Assembly (NCBI GenBank): GCA_032718865.1
Contig: JALUTQ010000035.1
Coordinates: forward strand, 1,272,057 to 1,336,056
Source: Tilletia caries
Lineage: Eukaryota; Basidiomycota; Exobasidiomycetes; Tilletiales; Tilletiaceae
DNA: 64,000 nt
Direction of reading: 5' to 3'
A model generated the notes under the pieces. The model worked only from the letters and a program-made list of their open reading frames with translations. It had not been told where the DNA came from and made no database searches. A program made the translations under genes and the position numbers. Positions 21,393-31,031 of the stretch are shown one piece after another. The first letter of the stretch is position 1; each line of letters starts with the position of its first letter.

Positions 21393-22814
21393 CTAGTTGA
21401 GAAAATCATATTTCCAGTGGAGGAAAATGTTTTTCGCGCCATTGACGTCTCGATCCGAGACTGTGAGACATCCGGGGCAGCGGTGGATTTCGCTGCCTCC
21501 AAGTCTGTGATTGACCGTGCCGCACGTTGAGCAGACCTTGGACGTCCAGTCCTCCACCACCTCGACGACCTCCATAGCTTCATTTAATCGGCTTCTGAAG
21601 CGACCGTGCGCCCACGTCATCATGGCTCTGACTGTCTTTCGCCCGATCCGCCTTTGACCTCGCCGAGACATCTGGTGCGCGTTGAATGTTGGCAGCAGCA
21701 CAGTGTCGAAATTTCGCTTGAGGTAGCCACGCAGCTTCCAATGAAGCTCGTCGACCAGATGCCGGATTCTTGCACGCAGTCGATTTGCGGCGCGGCGCAT
21801 ACGGTAACGCTTTTTTGCTGTAGCTTGGGTTGATCGCGAGATCAACTGATCCAAGTGCGTACCGAGGCGGAAAAGACGCTTGTGGTCTCCATCGCCAAAT
21901 GTTGCCGCCATTCCCCGCAAAGGGTCGTAAATCGTGGCAAATGTCCGAACGCCGGGGTCAATGGCGCACATTTGTGGCCCACGTGCTGCAGGAACCCGCA
22001 TCTTCTCTTCCCCCATGTCCTTCTGCCAAAGCAGGAACCATGATCCGTTCTCCTGCTTGATGCATGCCCCATCATGCTCCAGCGATGGAACGTCGATCCC
22101 CGTCTGAATCTTGGTCTGGTGCTGACCTGGACCCAGACCGAAATTTGGGATCTTGAGGCATCCTCCGTCCCAGTCACGTTTCCGAATTCGGAAGGAGGAG
22201 AAGAGCGCCCGCTTTTTCCGGAACTTCAGCTCGAAGTTCGGAATTTTGCCGTCCCGAACGTCCGCCAAGCCATTCTGAAGCGCTGTATGGGCTTCGAGGC
22301 ACGCCTGCTCCCTGATGCTGTATGGCACCGGAGTCACCCATGACAGGTTCATGAGGGGAAGGCCATCCTCTGTGACTGAATGTTCCCGGACGTTGTTTAA
22401 AGAGGCGTTTGGGTGAGCCTTGAGGTACGCCACCGCCCGGTTGTACGTCCACCTGAATATTCCAGCCGTTTTTCGAAGTGCCTCCTTTTGCTGTGTATTC
22501 GGCCGAAGCCGGGTGCGATAGGTCTTCAATCGCCAATTGTTTTGGCGCTCTCCAGGCCTGGTCCGACGAGACGGCGGTGGTGGAGGCACAGCGTCGAGGC
22601 GCTGCCGGAGTGTAGCGCTCAGCTCCGTGAGCATTCCACCGATATCTTCATCCGGCACGACTGGATGCGGCAGGAAGGCGTATTTTGGTAGAAACCAAGT
22701 ATTGATGGGCGCATTATGCCACTCCGCCGCCTGTTGTGTGCCTTCTACGCCAGGCCACAGCACTGATTCTGGTGCTACTGACCCAATCCAGGGCGCTGGC
22801 GGAGGGTCGGCCAT
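21393..22814 (-). CDS. Fanzor (eukaryotic TnpB-like RNA-guided nuclease), intronless
   Basis: The 473-aa single-exon protein matches the TnpB/Fanzor fold. The N-terminal part has KTYRTRLRPNTQQKEALRKT and WTYNRAVAYL (the 'p..eQ...l.......rw.yN.a' entry motif). RuvC-I is CAIDPGVRTFATIYDP with Asp286. The bridge region has long Arg-rich helices (RYRMRRAANRLRARIRHLVDEL). RuvC-II reads FDTVLLPTFNAHQMSRR, where the canonical Glu is absent (Pro375/Thr376). A Glu stands instead at 421 in VVEDWTSKVCSTCG, the displaced position reported for Fanzors. Zinc-ribbon cysteines are 428, 431, 446 and 449, and RuvC-III is DRDVNGAKNI (Asp454/456). All key parts are present, so it may be active. Family members use a guide RNA to cut DNA. 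It has no introns, unlike its neighbours, and A-rich repeats lie upstream. Horizontal or transposon origin is plausible. Confidence 0.88.
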   Translation of the reverse strand: MADPPPAPWIGSVAPESVLWPGVEGTQQAAEWHNAPINTWFLPKYAFLPHPVVPDEDIGGMLTELSATLRQRLDAVPPPPPSRRTRPGERQNNWRLKTYRTRLRPNTQQKEALRKTAGIFRWTYNRAVAYLKAHPNASLNNVREHSVTEDGLPLMNLSWVTPVPYSIREQACLEAHTALQNGLADVRDGKIPNFELKFRKKRALFSSFRIRKRDWDGGCLKIPNFGLGPGQHQTKIQTGIDVPSLEHDGACIKQENGSWFLLWQKDMGEEKMRVPAARGPQMCAIDPGVRTFATIYDPLRGMAATFGDGDHKRLFRLGTHLDQLISRSTQATAKKRYRMRRAANRLRARIRHLVDELHWKLRGYLKRNFDTVLLPTFNAHQMSRRGQRRIGRKTVRAMMTWAHGRFRSRLNEAMEVVEVVEDWTSKVCSTCGTVNHRLGGSEIHRCPGCLTVSDRDVNGAKNIFLHWKYDFLN

Positions 22815-23453
22815 GGTGATCTGAATATAATAGATAAGGGAAAAAATAGGAGCGGTGCTGGTCAGTCTCTTGATCTAACGATGATGACGCAAAAAAAAAG
22901 AAAAAAGAACAATGAAAAGAAAAGAAAAGAAAAGAAAAGAAAAAAGGAGCGGTGCTGGTCACGTGGTTGGACTCTGCTAGTCACGTGGTCCGTCTCTTAA
23001 TCTAATAATGATAAGGAGAAAAAAAGATAAAAAAAGATAAAAGAAACGAAAAAAACGAAAAAAAAATGGCAACGAACAAAAACTACAGAACGAAAAACGG
23101 CAGAAAGCTATACACAAAAAAATCGAAAAACGAATAAAAAAACGAAAAACATGAAAAACACTCACCCTGAAATTTCACCGAGGGACGGATGTTAACGCCG
23201 AAGAGTTTGTTCGACAGACAGTCACGTGGCAAAAACAAACTATGAGTCGACAAAAGGGCGAAGAGCCGAAGGGGGGGGGAAGAGAACCGTTACTTCACTC
23301 TCTCTCTCACTCACTCGCCCGCGCTCACCTCTTCTCCCGCCGCCCCAGTCCATCGCATTATTCATCCAATCACGCTCCCCATCACCTCCTGCTCGACACT
23401 CAGCACACAGCACTCAACAGCATACACACACACACACACACACAGCAGCGACA
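22815..23453. repeat. A-rich repetitive region between Fanzor and proteasome gene
   Basis: The 17-mer AGGAGCGGTGCTGGTCA occurs at 22848-22864 and 22945-22961. Each copy is followed, directly or after a ~30-bp insert, by a similar GTCTCTT(G/A)ATCTAA segment and an A-rich run. CACGTG boxes lie at 22960-22965, 22982-22987 and 23223-23228. The last overlaps CGTGGCAAA, one base off the yeast proteasome-gene element GGTGGCAAA, ~230 bp before the proteasome ATG. A (CA)n run precedes that ATG. Confidence 0.6.
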
Positions 23454-24722
23454 ATGGCAGCAGCATCAACAGCGCCCGCACCGCACAGCGCAGGCTTCGA
23501 CTTCACCAACCACGACCGCAACGCCCTCCTCACGGGCAAAGGGTTCCCCGTCCCCAAGGCCACCTCCACGGGTACGACCATCGTAGGCACCATCTTCAAC
23601 GACGGCGTCGTCCTCGGAGCCGACACACCGTGCGACCGAGGGTCCCAATGTCGCTGACAAGAACTGCGAGAAGGTGAGATCATTTCTCCCCCTTTCTCTC
23701 TGTTACATGCCCACGTTTTCGAGCTGACTGGGGAGAAAATCGTGTTATTTTAGATCCACTACATCGCGCCTCACATCTACTGCTGCGGAGCAGGAACTGC
23801 CGCCGACACCGAATTCATGACACAGCTCACCTCTTCCAATGTCCAGCTGCACGAGCTCCACACCGGCCGGAAATCACGCGTCGTTACAGCGATGACCATG
23901 TTCAAGCAGCGTCTTTTCCAGTGAGTGCTTTCCCTTTCCACCCCGCTCTCTCTCTGTGTACCTGGTATGGTAGGGGAAGCTGAGCACGATCTGGCATCTT
24001 TGTTATCCTTCAGACACTCGGGCCACATCGGCGCTGCGCTCGTCTTGGGCGGTTACGACGTTACCGGACCGCAGCTGTTCACCATCGCCCCGCACGGCTC
24101 GACGGACAAGTTGCCTTATGTGACAATGGGCAGTGGTAGTCTGGCCGCCATGGCCGTCTTCGAGAGCGGGTGGAAGAAGGACATGACTGTGAGTTTGATT
24201 TCTGACACCCACCTTTATGGATCGAAATTCCCCCAGCTGAATAGTCTTTCGATGTTCGAATGAATCAGCGCGACGAAGCCATCGCTCTCGTCACAGCTGC
24301 CATCGAGTCCGGAATTTACAACGACCTCGGCTCCGGTTCCAATGTGGACGTCTGCATCATCGAGAAGCAGGGAACGGAGATGCTCAGGAACTATCGGGTG
24401 CTCGCTCGGGAGGCCAAGGAACAGCGGTATGGATTCCGGAGGGGCACCACCGCGTATACCAAGGAGGAGATCTTTAGTATGATCCAGAAGCAGGGTGCGT
24501 TTTTCCTTCACTTTCATTCCTTGTGCTTGTCGAGGTTCTTCTGCTGTGGTTGGCTGACCTTATTTTCCATCTGCACCTGCAGATGTGTTCGGACTTTATG
24601 TTTTCCATCCCCGCTCCCTCTTCCCCTTTCTTCCCTTCACGTCCGCCTCCCACGACCCGTCTCCCATGACCGCATTTCCGCTCCCGGCCCCCTGTTCTTC
24701 ACAGTCTTCTGCGGCTCTGTAG
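23454..24722 (+). CDS. PUP1: 20S proteasome subunit beta-2 (trypsin-like active site), frameshifted
   Basis: Five exons (23454-23673, 23754-23920, 24014-24188, 24269-24494, 24583-24722). The propeptide leads to [20 protein letters not shown], with the catalytic Thr after the Gly in STG|TTIVG. Conserved parts follow: [52 protein letters not shown] and [17 protein letters not shown]. Right after GADT one extra cytosine at 23628/23629 throws the frame off. Removing it restores [15 protein letters not shown], and the remaining exons then read through to 308 aa. Because the subunit is essential, an assembly error is likelier than a true break. The last exon (46 aa after MIQKQ) is longer than usual and less certain. 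Confidence 0.85.
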
Positions 24723-24749
24723 CAGTCATCTCTGGCGGTGCATCCGGAA

Positions 24750-27224
24750 ACGGCCTAGCCGCAGCTACACTCTGCGCCAACTCACAGGAGCGAAGGATGG
24801 CAAGCCCAAGCGCAATGGAGCATGGTCGCCGGAGGAGGTCGACTTCCTTACTGAGTCGATTCAGAAGGGCTTCTTTTACGTTCTGTGTCCGGATAACGAA
24901 ACGCTCCGCGAAGTCGATCTGTGAGCGCCTGGCTGGCCTGCAAGGCTGCATTCCCTCTGAACGTCCCCAGGCAGGGCGAGAATGCAGTGGAATATCTCCG
25001 ATATCATCGAAGACGTGAGTATTCATAACATCCACATTGATTGTGTCCATCCTCGTGCGAGATGCTGAACTTCTTGATCGTATTTGCGCTTTTCGCGGAC
25101 CACAGCGTCAGGATCTTCGACATTGACGACTACCAGCATGCTTCGTATTCAGGCGCGCAAAAAATCACAACGATGGCAGCAACAGGCCGGGATCCAGCTA
25201 CACTGCTCTGCGCACAACTCGAGGTACGTCTTGTCCCACACACTTCCCTTTCTTCTCCTGCCTGTAGCAACCTCACAAACTCTCCTGTGATCATCATATC
25301 AGGCCATCTTCTGCCCTGCGCTCGACCCTGCCCTCGTCGCAGCCATCGGATATGAGCCAAATCAGTCCTTCGACCAGGCTACTCAAATCCTGTCACAACT
25401 CGTCCCGGAGTTAGAACCTTGGGAGCAATCTCAACCAACGACAGCAGCGCCTGCCACAAGCTCTCCCTCAGCTTCTACCTCCTCTTCTCCAGCACTCAAT
25501 CAATCAGCATCACCGAAGGACACCGACCAGATCCCAGCCTCGGACCCTATTTCAGAAACTCAGCTACACTACTTGCTCGATCAATGGGAAGCTCAGGGGA
25601 CCATCATCATCCCAGCAGACGACGACCCAGTCCTCAACCTCACCGACGAGGAATCAGATCCTCTCCACAGACAGCAGTTGTCATCACCATCACCTCCCCA
25701 ACAGGACAGTCCTAAATCTCCCCATGAGTCAACCTCGCGCTCTCCCGCTTCTCCACCACCCACTGCAACCACAGACGAGCAACAGCAACGTAACGACGAA
25801 AGCACACTTCCCTTCCTCGTCCACGCCTTCCCCCGTCTCTCTCCCTCCCTCCTCTCCTCCATCTTAGCATCCAACGACGGGAATCTCACAACGACCCTCG
25901 ACGAACTCATCACCGCACAACTCATTGCTGACGATCCCGGCCTGCTACAAGCTCCTACCGCTGTGGTAGAGGAACGCACAAAAAAGGAGGCTGCTGGCCT
26001 TGATCTCGATAAGCTGGCGCATGGGACTAGGGCGCTCAGGCTGGACGGCGCGAAGAAGAAACGGCGGAAAGGCGACGATGCTATGGGGGGAGGAGGCATG
26101 GCGCGTACCCGCTCGGCGGGGCCACTTGTCCGTCTGGGCGATGTTCGACAGGGAGGCGGCGCTAACGACGGTAATACGAGTGCGCCGAGTGAGGCGATGA
26201 GGAGGAAGCTCAAAGATGCTATCGATGCCGGCTGGAAGGATCCTAAAGATCGATTGGCAGTCGCTATACCAGCTCATCTGCTTCAACACACATCGTCCTC
26301 CGCCTCTTCGTCCAACGCGTCGACGACGTCCCTGCCCAGCTCGCCCTTCCTGAGCAGCACCTTCGATGTCGCCTCGGACGGCGATGTGGAAGAGGAGCGC
26401 AGACGAGCGATCGACGACGCTCTGCTTACTCAGGTTGATATGCGCAAAATTGCGAGTAGAGGGCATCGAGATCGATCCAGTGCGCACGATCAGAACACGC
26501 CACTAGCAGAGACGTCCACCTGGCTCCTCACCTCCTCCGTCCTCTCCCAGCTCATCCACCTACTCCGCCCCATCCCCTTCTCCTCCCCAACCTCAGCGGC
26601 AGTCGAACGAAGGAAGAAGAGGAAACGCAACCCGCCGTTGTTCAGCGAGACCGAGGCCAACGCAGTCCATGCCAGATCATCCTTCCACCTACCACGGACG
26701 CTCTCCCGACTCATCGGACGCAGCGCAGAAGTGTACGATTCCTACAACCGCTCGTTGCTCAAGGCCTCCACCGAGGGCGACGGCGAGTGGGCCAAGGAGA
26801 AGGCCATCGCAGCCGCGTTCGACTTGGACGAGCTTGCCCTGACCATCGCGGCGCTCGCGGGCATCGAAGCTGGCAGTACGGACAACCGAGCCAAGATGGC
26901 CCTCAAAGCGACGGGGGGCCGGTCCGAGGAAGGTGGGGATCCGGATGCGGCGTTGGATCTGTTGGAGCTGTGGAATGGGTCGAGAGTCAGTTTGGTGCGG
27001 CCGGTGCCGGGGTGGGGATGTGGGATGGGGAGGAGAAAAGGGAGGAGGAGGAGAAGCCTTGGACGGAGGTTGTCAAGCCTATTCGGAGGAGTGCTGTGCG
27101 TCAGTTCCTGGAGACGGAGGAAGCGGCCGCGAAGAAGAAGCGTGGAGGGATTCAGATTGTTACAGAGGAAGTTCATGGGGACGAAGTCCCAGAATACGTG
27201 GAAGGATGTGAGCTGACCTCTTGA
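24750..27224 (+). CDS. CUE-domain protein, 5' end and two junctions unresolved
   Basis: Frame pieces can be followed from about 24750. GAWSPEEVDFLTESIQKGFF continues via a splice at ~24925 to LARMQWNISDIIED (ends 25015). A piece reading VRIFDIDDYQHASYSG spans ~25108-25224. The main exon starts at ~25303. Two CUE-like ubiquitin-binding modules are visible: LEAIFCPALDPALVAAIGY with a following helix (25300-25410), and LPFLVHAFPRLSPSLL...LDELI (25807-25920). Long disordered stretches surround them. Two CUE domains recall yeast Cue2, but I see no Smr domain. The join at ~25015/25108 is one base out of phase. At ~26975 the frame must shift by one base to reach ESQFGAAGAGVGMWDGEEK and the stop at 27222. 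The start codon is not identified. Confidence 0.5.
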
Positions 27225-29400
27225 GCTTATACGGATCCTTTCCGCTCCCAAGTACTGCATCGTGGACGAAGAGTCAATGAACGGGAGCCCAATGTAATTT
27301 GAACATGAGTAAGGTGAACAAAGCCGACTGCGCTCGAGCCAGGGACTTTACCAATGCTCACCTTCTTTCACCTGGTCCCGGGTGGCGGGGTGGCACGGAG
27401 CCGACGATAGATCTGGGAAGCCATGCAATGTCTTTGGCCACTCGCGCCGGTTTCAAGCTGTCTCATTCGACCTCGAGGTGTTCAGGCTGAACGTCCTGCT
27501 ACAAAGCGCGCAGTGTGTGCAGAAGGACGCTTACGCGCTTACGTACGAGTAAAGATGCGTTGCCCAAGTGGGCCCCATTCCAGTCTCTCAGCAATCAGCA
27601 TGCCCTTTGGAACACAGGACGACACCCACACTGATGAGTACATTCAGGTGGTATGTACGATGATAAACTTTGCCATGCACTGACAGATCTTGTTGAATTT
27701 GCGCAAACAGTCCATCCAAGACGCCCGAAACCGGCCAAATAACGACTAACGAGTGGGCATCAACAAATCGGAAGAAGCCCAGCAATGCGTTCCGTGTCGC
27801 AATCCGGCCGGAAAACAGAGTGGCATCACGTTCTCGTAACGTGGAAGGTAGTGAGTGATATCAAACTTATGCCACAGCTTCGTCGCCGATCGAACTGATC
27901 GTGGGTCTTTGTTGATCCTGTCATGGATTCCTTCGAACCTTCCCTATCGTACCGACAGTCCCACCAACCCCAAGAGTCCTGCAAAATCCACGGCTCCTGC
28001 TCAGGTGCTCATTCCAGCGTAACTTCGTCCTTCAGGTCGGCATCACTGCAGGTGCGTCTATTCCGGGACAGCAACAGGCTCTACAGACGTAACGACTACA
28101 GGAGCAGCGCCGGAAATGGGGATCCTTGTTCATCGAACAAGTGCAATCTATAGGGTCCGGAAAGGACGACTGTGAAATGCTCCGACCCCATCTGCTTCGT
28201 GGTCTCTCTCTAGACAGGCTAAGGTCCATTCGAAGGAGGTCGCTTCATCAGCCGTCTTGTAAAGCCAAACCATTGCAAGGAGGAGATGGAGCAAAAGAAA
28301 GAGATTGTATGGATGCGATTGCAGCAGATAGCGTGAGGATTGGGTATAGAGAGCAGAAGAGGAAAGCTTTACTTATCAACCTCAGACTTATCAGCTTCAG
28401 AGGAGGGCACGAGCGAGCGCAGGGGAGAAGGGGCAGGAATCGCGTGGCGGAGAGATGGTGAATGAAGACCGGATCGCGTAGTATCCATCACCATTGCATG
28501 CCATCGGGACGGAAGATGCGCATCAGCCAACCGATCAAATTGACCGTGCTCTTGGCCCAGAGGCCTATTGCCAGTACGATAGAGACCGCAGGTGCGGGAA
28601 GCAGCGCTGCTAAGATACCTTCCAAGGAACCTGATGACATGTCAGGGGTCAGCGCTTGATATCAGTGAACGCGCGAATGTGTGGAGGAACCTAGAAGACT
28701 CACCGGGCATATTGTTGCTTTTATTTGTAGACTGGAAGTTGCTCGTGAGAGGGAGGAGATCAGGATCGTCGATGGCTGAGAAACGAACTTGAGGTCGCGG
28801 ATGGCTTTGTGTTCGCAGGCTGGAAGCTGTTCGCGGGTGGGGGAGACCAGGATGATTGATGGCTGACAGACGAACTTGAGGTCGCTGATGGCTTCTGGGT
28901 TGTAATGGACGTACAGGAGAAGTTGCCTGCCCCTTGTATAAGAAATGAGAACTCTTGCGGGAACGTTTTTTTTCTTTCACCGACAGACGATAGTGTGGAT
29001 GACAAATCCTCGATCTTCCGATACCTTCTTCCACCACAGCTCTGCGCTGGTCCATGACTGTAGTGATCGCGCAGGCATTCATGCACCTGCACCAGCCATG
29101 CATCGTGCATTGTGTATGAGAAAAAACGGCGATTCACGGTTGCGCAGGTTGGTACCAGCTCCTCATCTTTGATCTCGTTCGTTCAATCTGGGGGACATGC
29201 AACAACTATAACAATGGTCTATCTTCCCTTTCCCTTGAATAGATTGCAGTTTATAGGACATCTCTTCAAGCGGATTCTTAGCATGCTCGGCGCTCGAGTG
29301 CTCGACGCTTTACAAGCACAAGAGCTCAACATGGGGAACGCTTTCTTTTTGCGCCTTTTGTTTGTTTGGTTGGTAAGTCATCATGAGACGAAATCGTGCC
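27225..29400. other. Gene-poor stretch with a diverged 88-bp tandem repeat
   Basis: I see no supported gene on either strand. The only structure is two adjacent diverged copies of an ~88-bp unit at 28732-28819 and 28820-28907 (each begins CTGGAAG and contains GAACTTGAGGTCGC). Confidence 0.4.
28732..28907. repeat. Imperfect tandem repeat, two ~88-bp units
   Basis: Unit 1 starts at 28732 and unit 2 at 28820. Shared blocks include CTGGAAG, a GAGA(T/C)CAGGAT block, GATGGCTGA and CGAACTTGAGGTCGC. Confidence 0.65.
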
Positions 29401-29421
29401 ACGTTCTTTCCGCAGAAACGT
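29401..29421. repeat. Short hairpin repeat, left copy
   Basis: ACGTTCT...AGAAACGT with a short CC-containing loop. Two related copies lie to the right of the Gag-like gene at 30800-30821 and 30832-30851. Confidence 0.5.
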
Positions 29422-29765
29422 TCGGAATGAGATGATGCAAGGGGCAAGGGGAGCTGACATGTTCTGGGATCTTCTTTTCCCACAAATGCGCCGGTCCGCG
29501 TTCAGAATTGCCTGCGCATGACAATCCTAAATGAAGTATGTATACGAGGTGAGATTCCGGTGATCGTGATGGGTCCAGCGCAGAATCCAGACGTCGAACT
29601 TCTGACGCTCTTCCTCCACCACTTCCGACCTTCACTGAAGCATCGACCTGTGGTGACTGCGCTATGTGAGTACAACCATCTCCTTGGAATCAACTACGAG
29701 ACATCCGCACTGCTGAACAGTCCCATCCTCTGCAGACTCTGCTGCGAGCGGACAAGGCGTTGGAC
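29422..29765. other. 5' flank of the Gag-like gene
   Basis: No gene is supported. The frame of the Gag-like protein extends a little upstream of its ATG (TLLRADKALD), behind a possible TCTGCAG acceptor. An unrecognised upstream exon is therefore possible. Confidence 0.3.
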
Positions 29766-30722
29766 ATGGCCCAGCAAAACCACAACATGGAGGCCATCGC
29801 TGAACCTTCCCAGCCGGTCGCTTCCGGTCATGGCGTCCCGAGGCTTAACAGCATCGGACCCGGAATCCTTACTACAAGTTACCCAGCACCAGAAATCAAG
29901 CATCTACGAGAAGGAGAAGGTCGACAAGCCCTCCTAGACAGACCCATCGATCCCGAGGTTCAGAGGGAGATGGACACCCTCACTCAACTCAGCACCAGCT
30001 CCACCCAGCCGCTGACTGCGAGCAACTGGCGCACGTGGAGTTTCAAGATCTGGACCACGCTCGCCTTCTTACCTATCACTCACCGAATGCTCGTCGGCCT
30101 CGAGTATGGACCAGGTATGAACAAGGCCGATCCTCTGGCGTACACCGGCAGCTACGACGAGCGCTTGGACGTCATGCTGGGCAGATTCCTGGTCAAGACG
30201 CTTGATCAAAACTTCCTTTCAGCTGTGATCAAGAAGTTCGGCAAAAATGGCGAGTTGCGAGGGACTATGGTGCTCGATGTCGTCTCTCAGAAATATGAAA
30301 AGGGCGCACCACAGCAGCACAAGCTGGTCTCGAAGGAGATTTGGCGGTGCACCCAGGGAGCTACCGAAACTTTCAGGAACTACGGTGCCAGACTTCGAGC
30401 TCTCTACCATCGCCAGTGGGACATCGGCGAACAACAAGCTGAAGCGGAAGGCGACATCTCGGAAGAAAGCAAGATCTACCACTTCTTAAACAACCTCCAG
30501 CCCGACTTTCGTGGAGATGAAACCGACCGCATCTGGGCATCACTGTCGGACACAAGGATCAACGGAGGAACTGAGCTTGGCGAGGTCATTGCGCACATTG
30601 AGTGCATCGATCTTGACTTAAACTTGGGGGCAGCAAAGCCTCCACAGGTCCCACAGGCTCCAAAGGCTAAGAAGAAGAACGTATCCCAGAGTTCGAAACG
30701 CGGACGACGGCGCAAACGATGA
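29766..30722 (+). CDS. Copia-type Gag-like protein (retrotransposon capsid homologue)
   Basis: The 318-aa single-exon frame begins at ATG 29766. It matches the helical capsid part of Ty1/copia Gag polyproteins: LTASNWRTWSFKIWTTLAFL near residue 85, then a long helical block including VLDVVSQKYEKGAPQQHKLV, TQGATETFRNYGARLRALYH and IYHFLNNLQPDFRGD. The C-terminus is Lys/Arg-rich (KAKKKNVSQSSKRGRRRKR) and there is no CCHC zinc knuckle. No protease, integrase or reverse transcriptase follows. It is either the remaining part of a broken element or a Gag gene kept by the host. Related short hairpins flank it on both sides. Confidence 0.65.
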   Translation: MAQQNHNMEAIAEPSQPVASGHGVPRLNSIGPGILTTSYPAPEIKHLREGEGRQALLDRPIDPEVQREMDTLTQLSTSSTQPLTASNWRTWSFKIWTTLAFLPITHRMLVGLEYGPGMNKADPLAYTGSYDERLDVMLGRFLVKTLDQNFLSAVIKKFGKNGELRGTMVLDVVSQKYEKGAPQQHKLVSKEIWRCTQGATETFRNYGARLRALYHRQWDIGEQQAEAEGDISEESKIYHFLNNLQPDFRGDETDRIWASLSDTRINGGTELGEVIAHIECIDLDLNLGAAKPPQVPQAPKAKKKNVSQSSKRGRRRKR

Positions 30723-31031
30723 CTTCTTTCTCGGTGAACGCTCGACATCTCGCCCAGTTGGATCCAGCTTTCCTGACGTTCTTCTGAAACAAATTCGCTA
30801 CGTTTCTCTCCGCAAGAACGTTCGTTGTGCTACGTTTCTCTCCAGAAACGTTCGAACCAGTGTGACAACAGTTTAAAGAGCATCTTTGCATTCATTCGAA
30901 GAGCACGTCATGAACCTTGAAGTGTAAGTGCGTACAGAAAGCAAAAAACTGGAAGAATGGGCGAGGAAAGCAACAAAGAAGGGAAAGGGAGGATTTATGT
31001 ACACTCCCTCAGCAAACCCGTTCTAATCTAT
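30723..31031. repeat. 3' flank of Gag-like gene with two hairpin repeats
   Basis: Two related inverted repeats lie at 30800-30821 (one-base-imperfect arms) and 30832-30851 (ACGTTTCT, loop CTCC, AGAAACGT, perfect). The same motif occurs once to the left at 29401. The rest is the 3' end of the minus-strand gene. Confidence 0.5.

Noticed and set aside
22880..23165. Phe-rich minus-strand frames upstream of Fanzor
   Set aside because: They translate the A-rich low-complexity tract (AAAAGAAAAG type) and have no other support.
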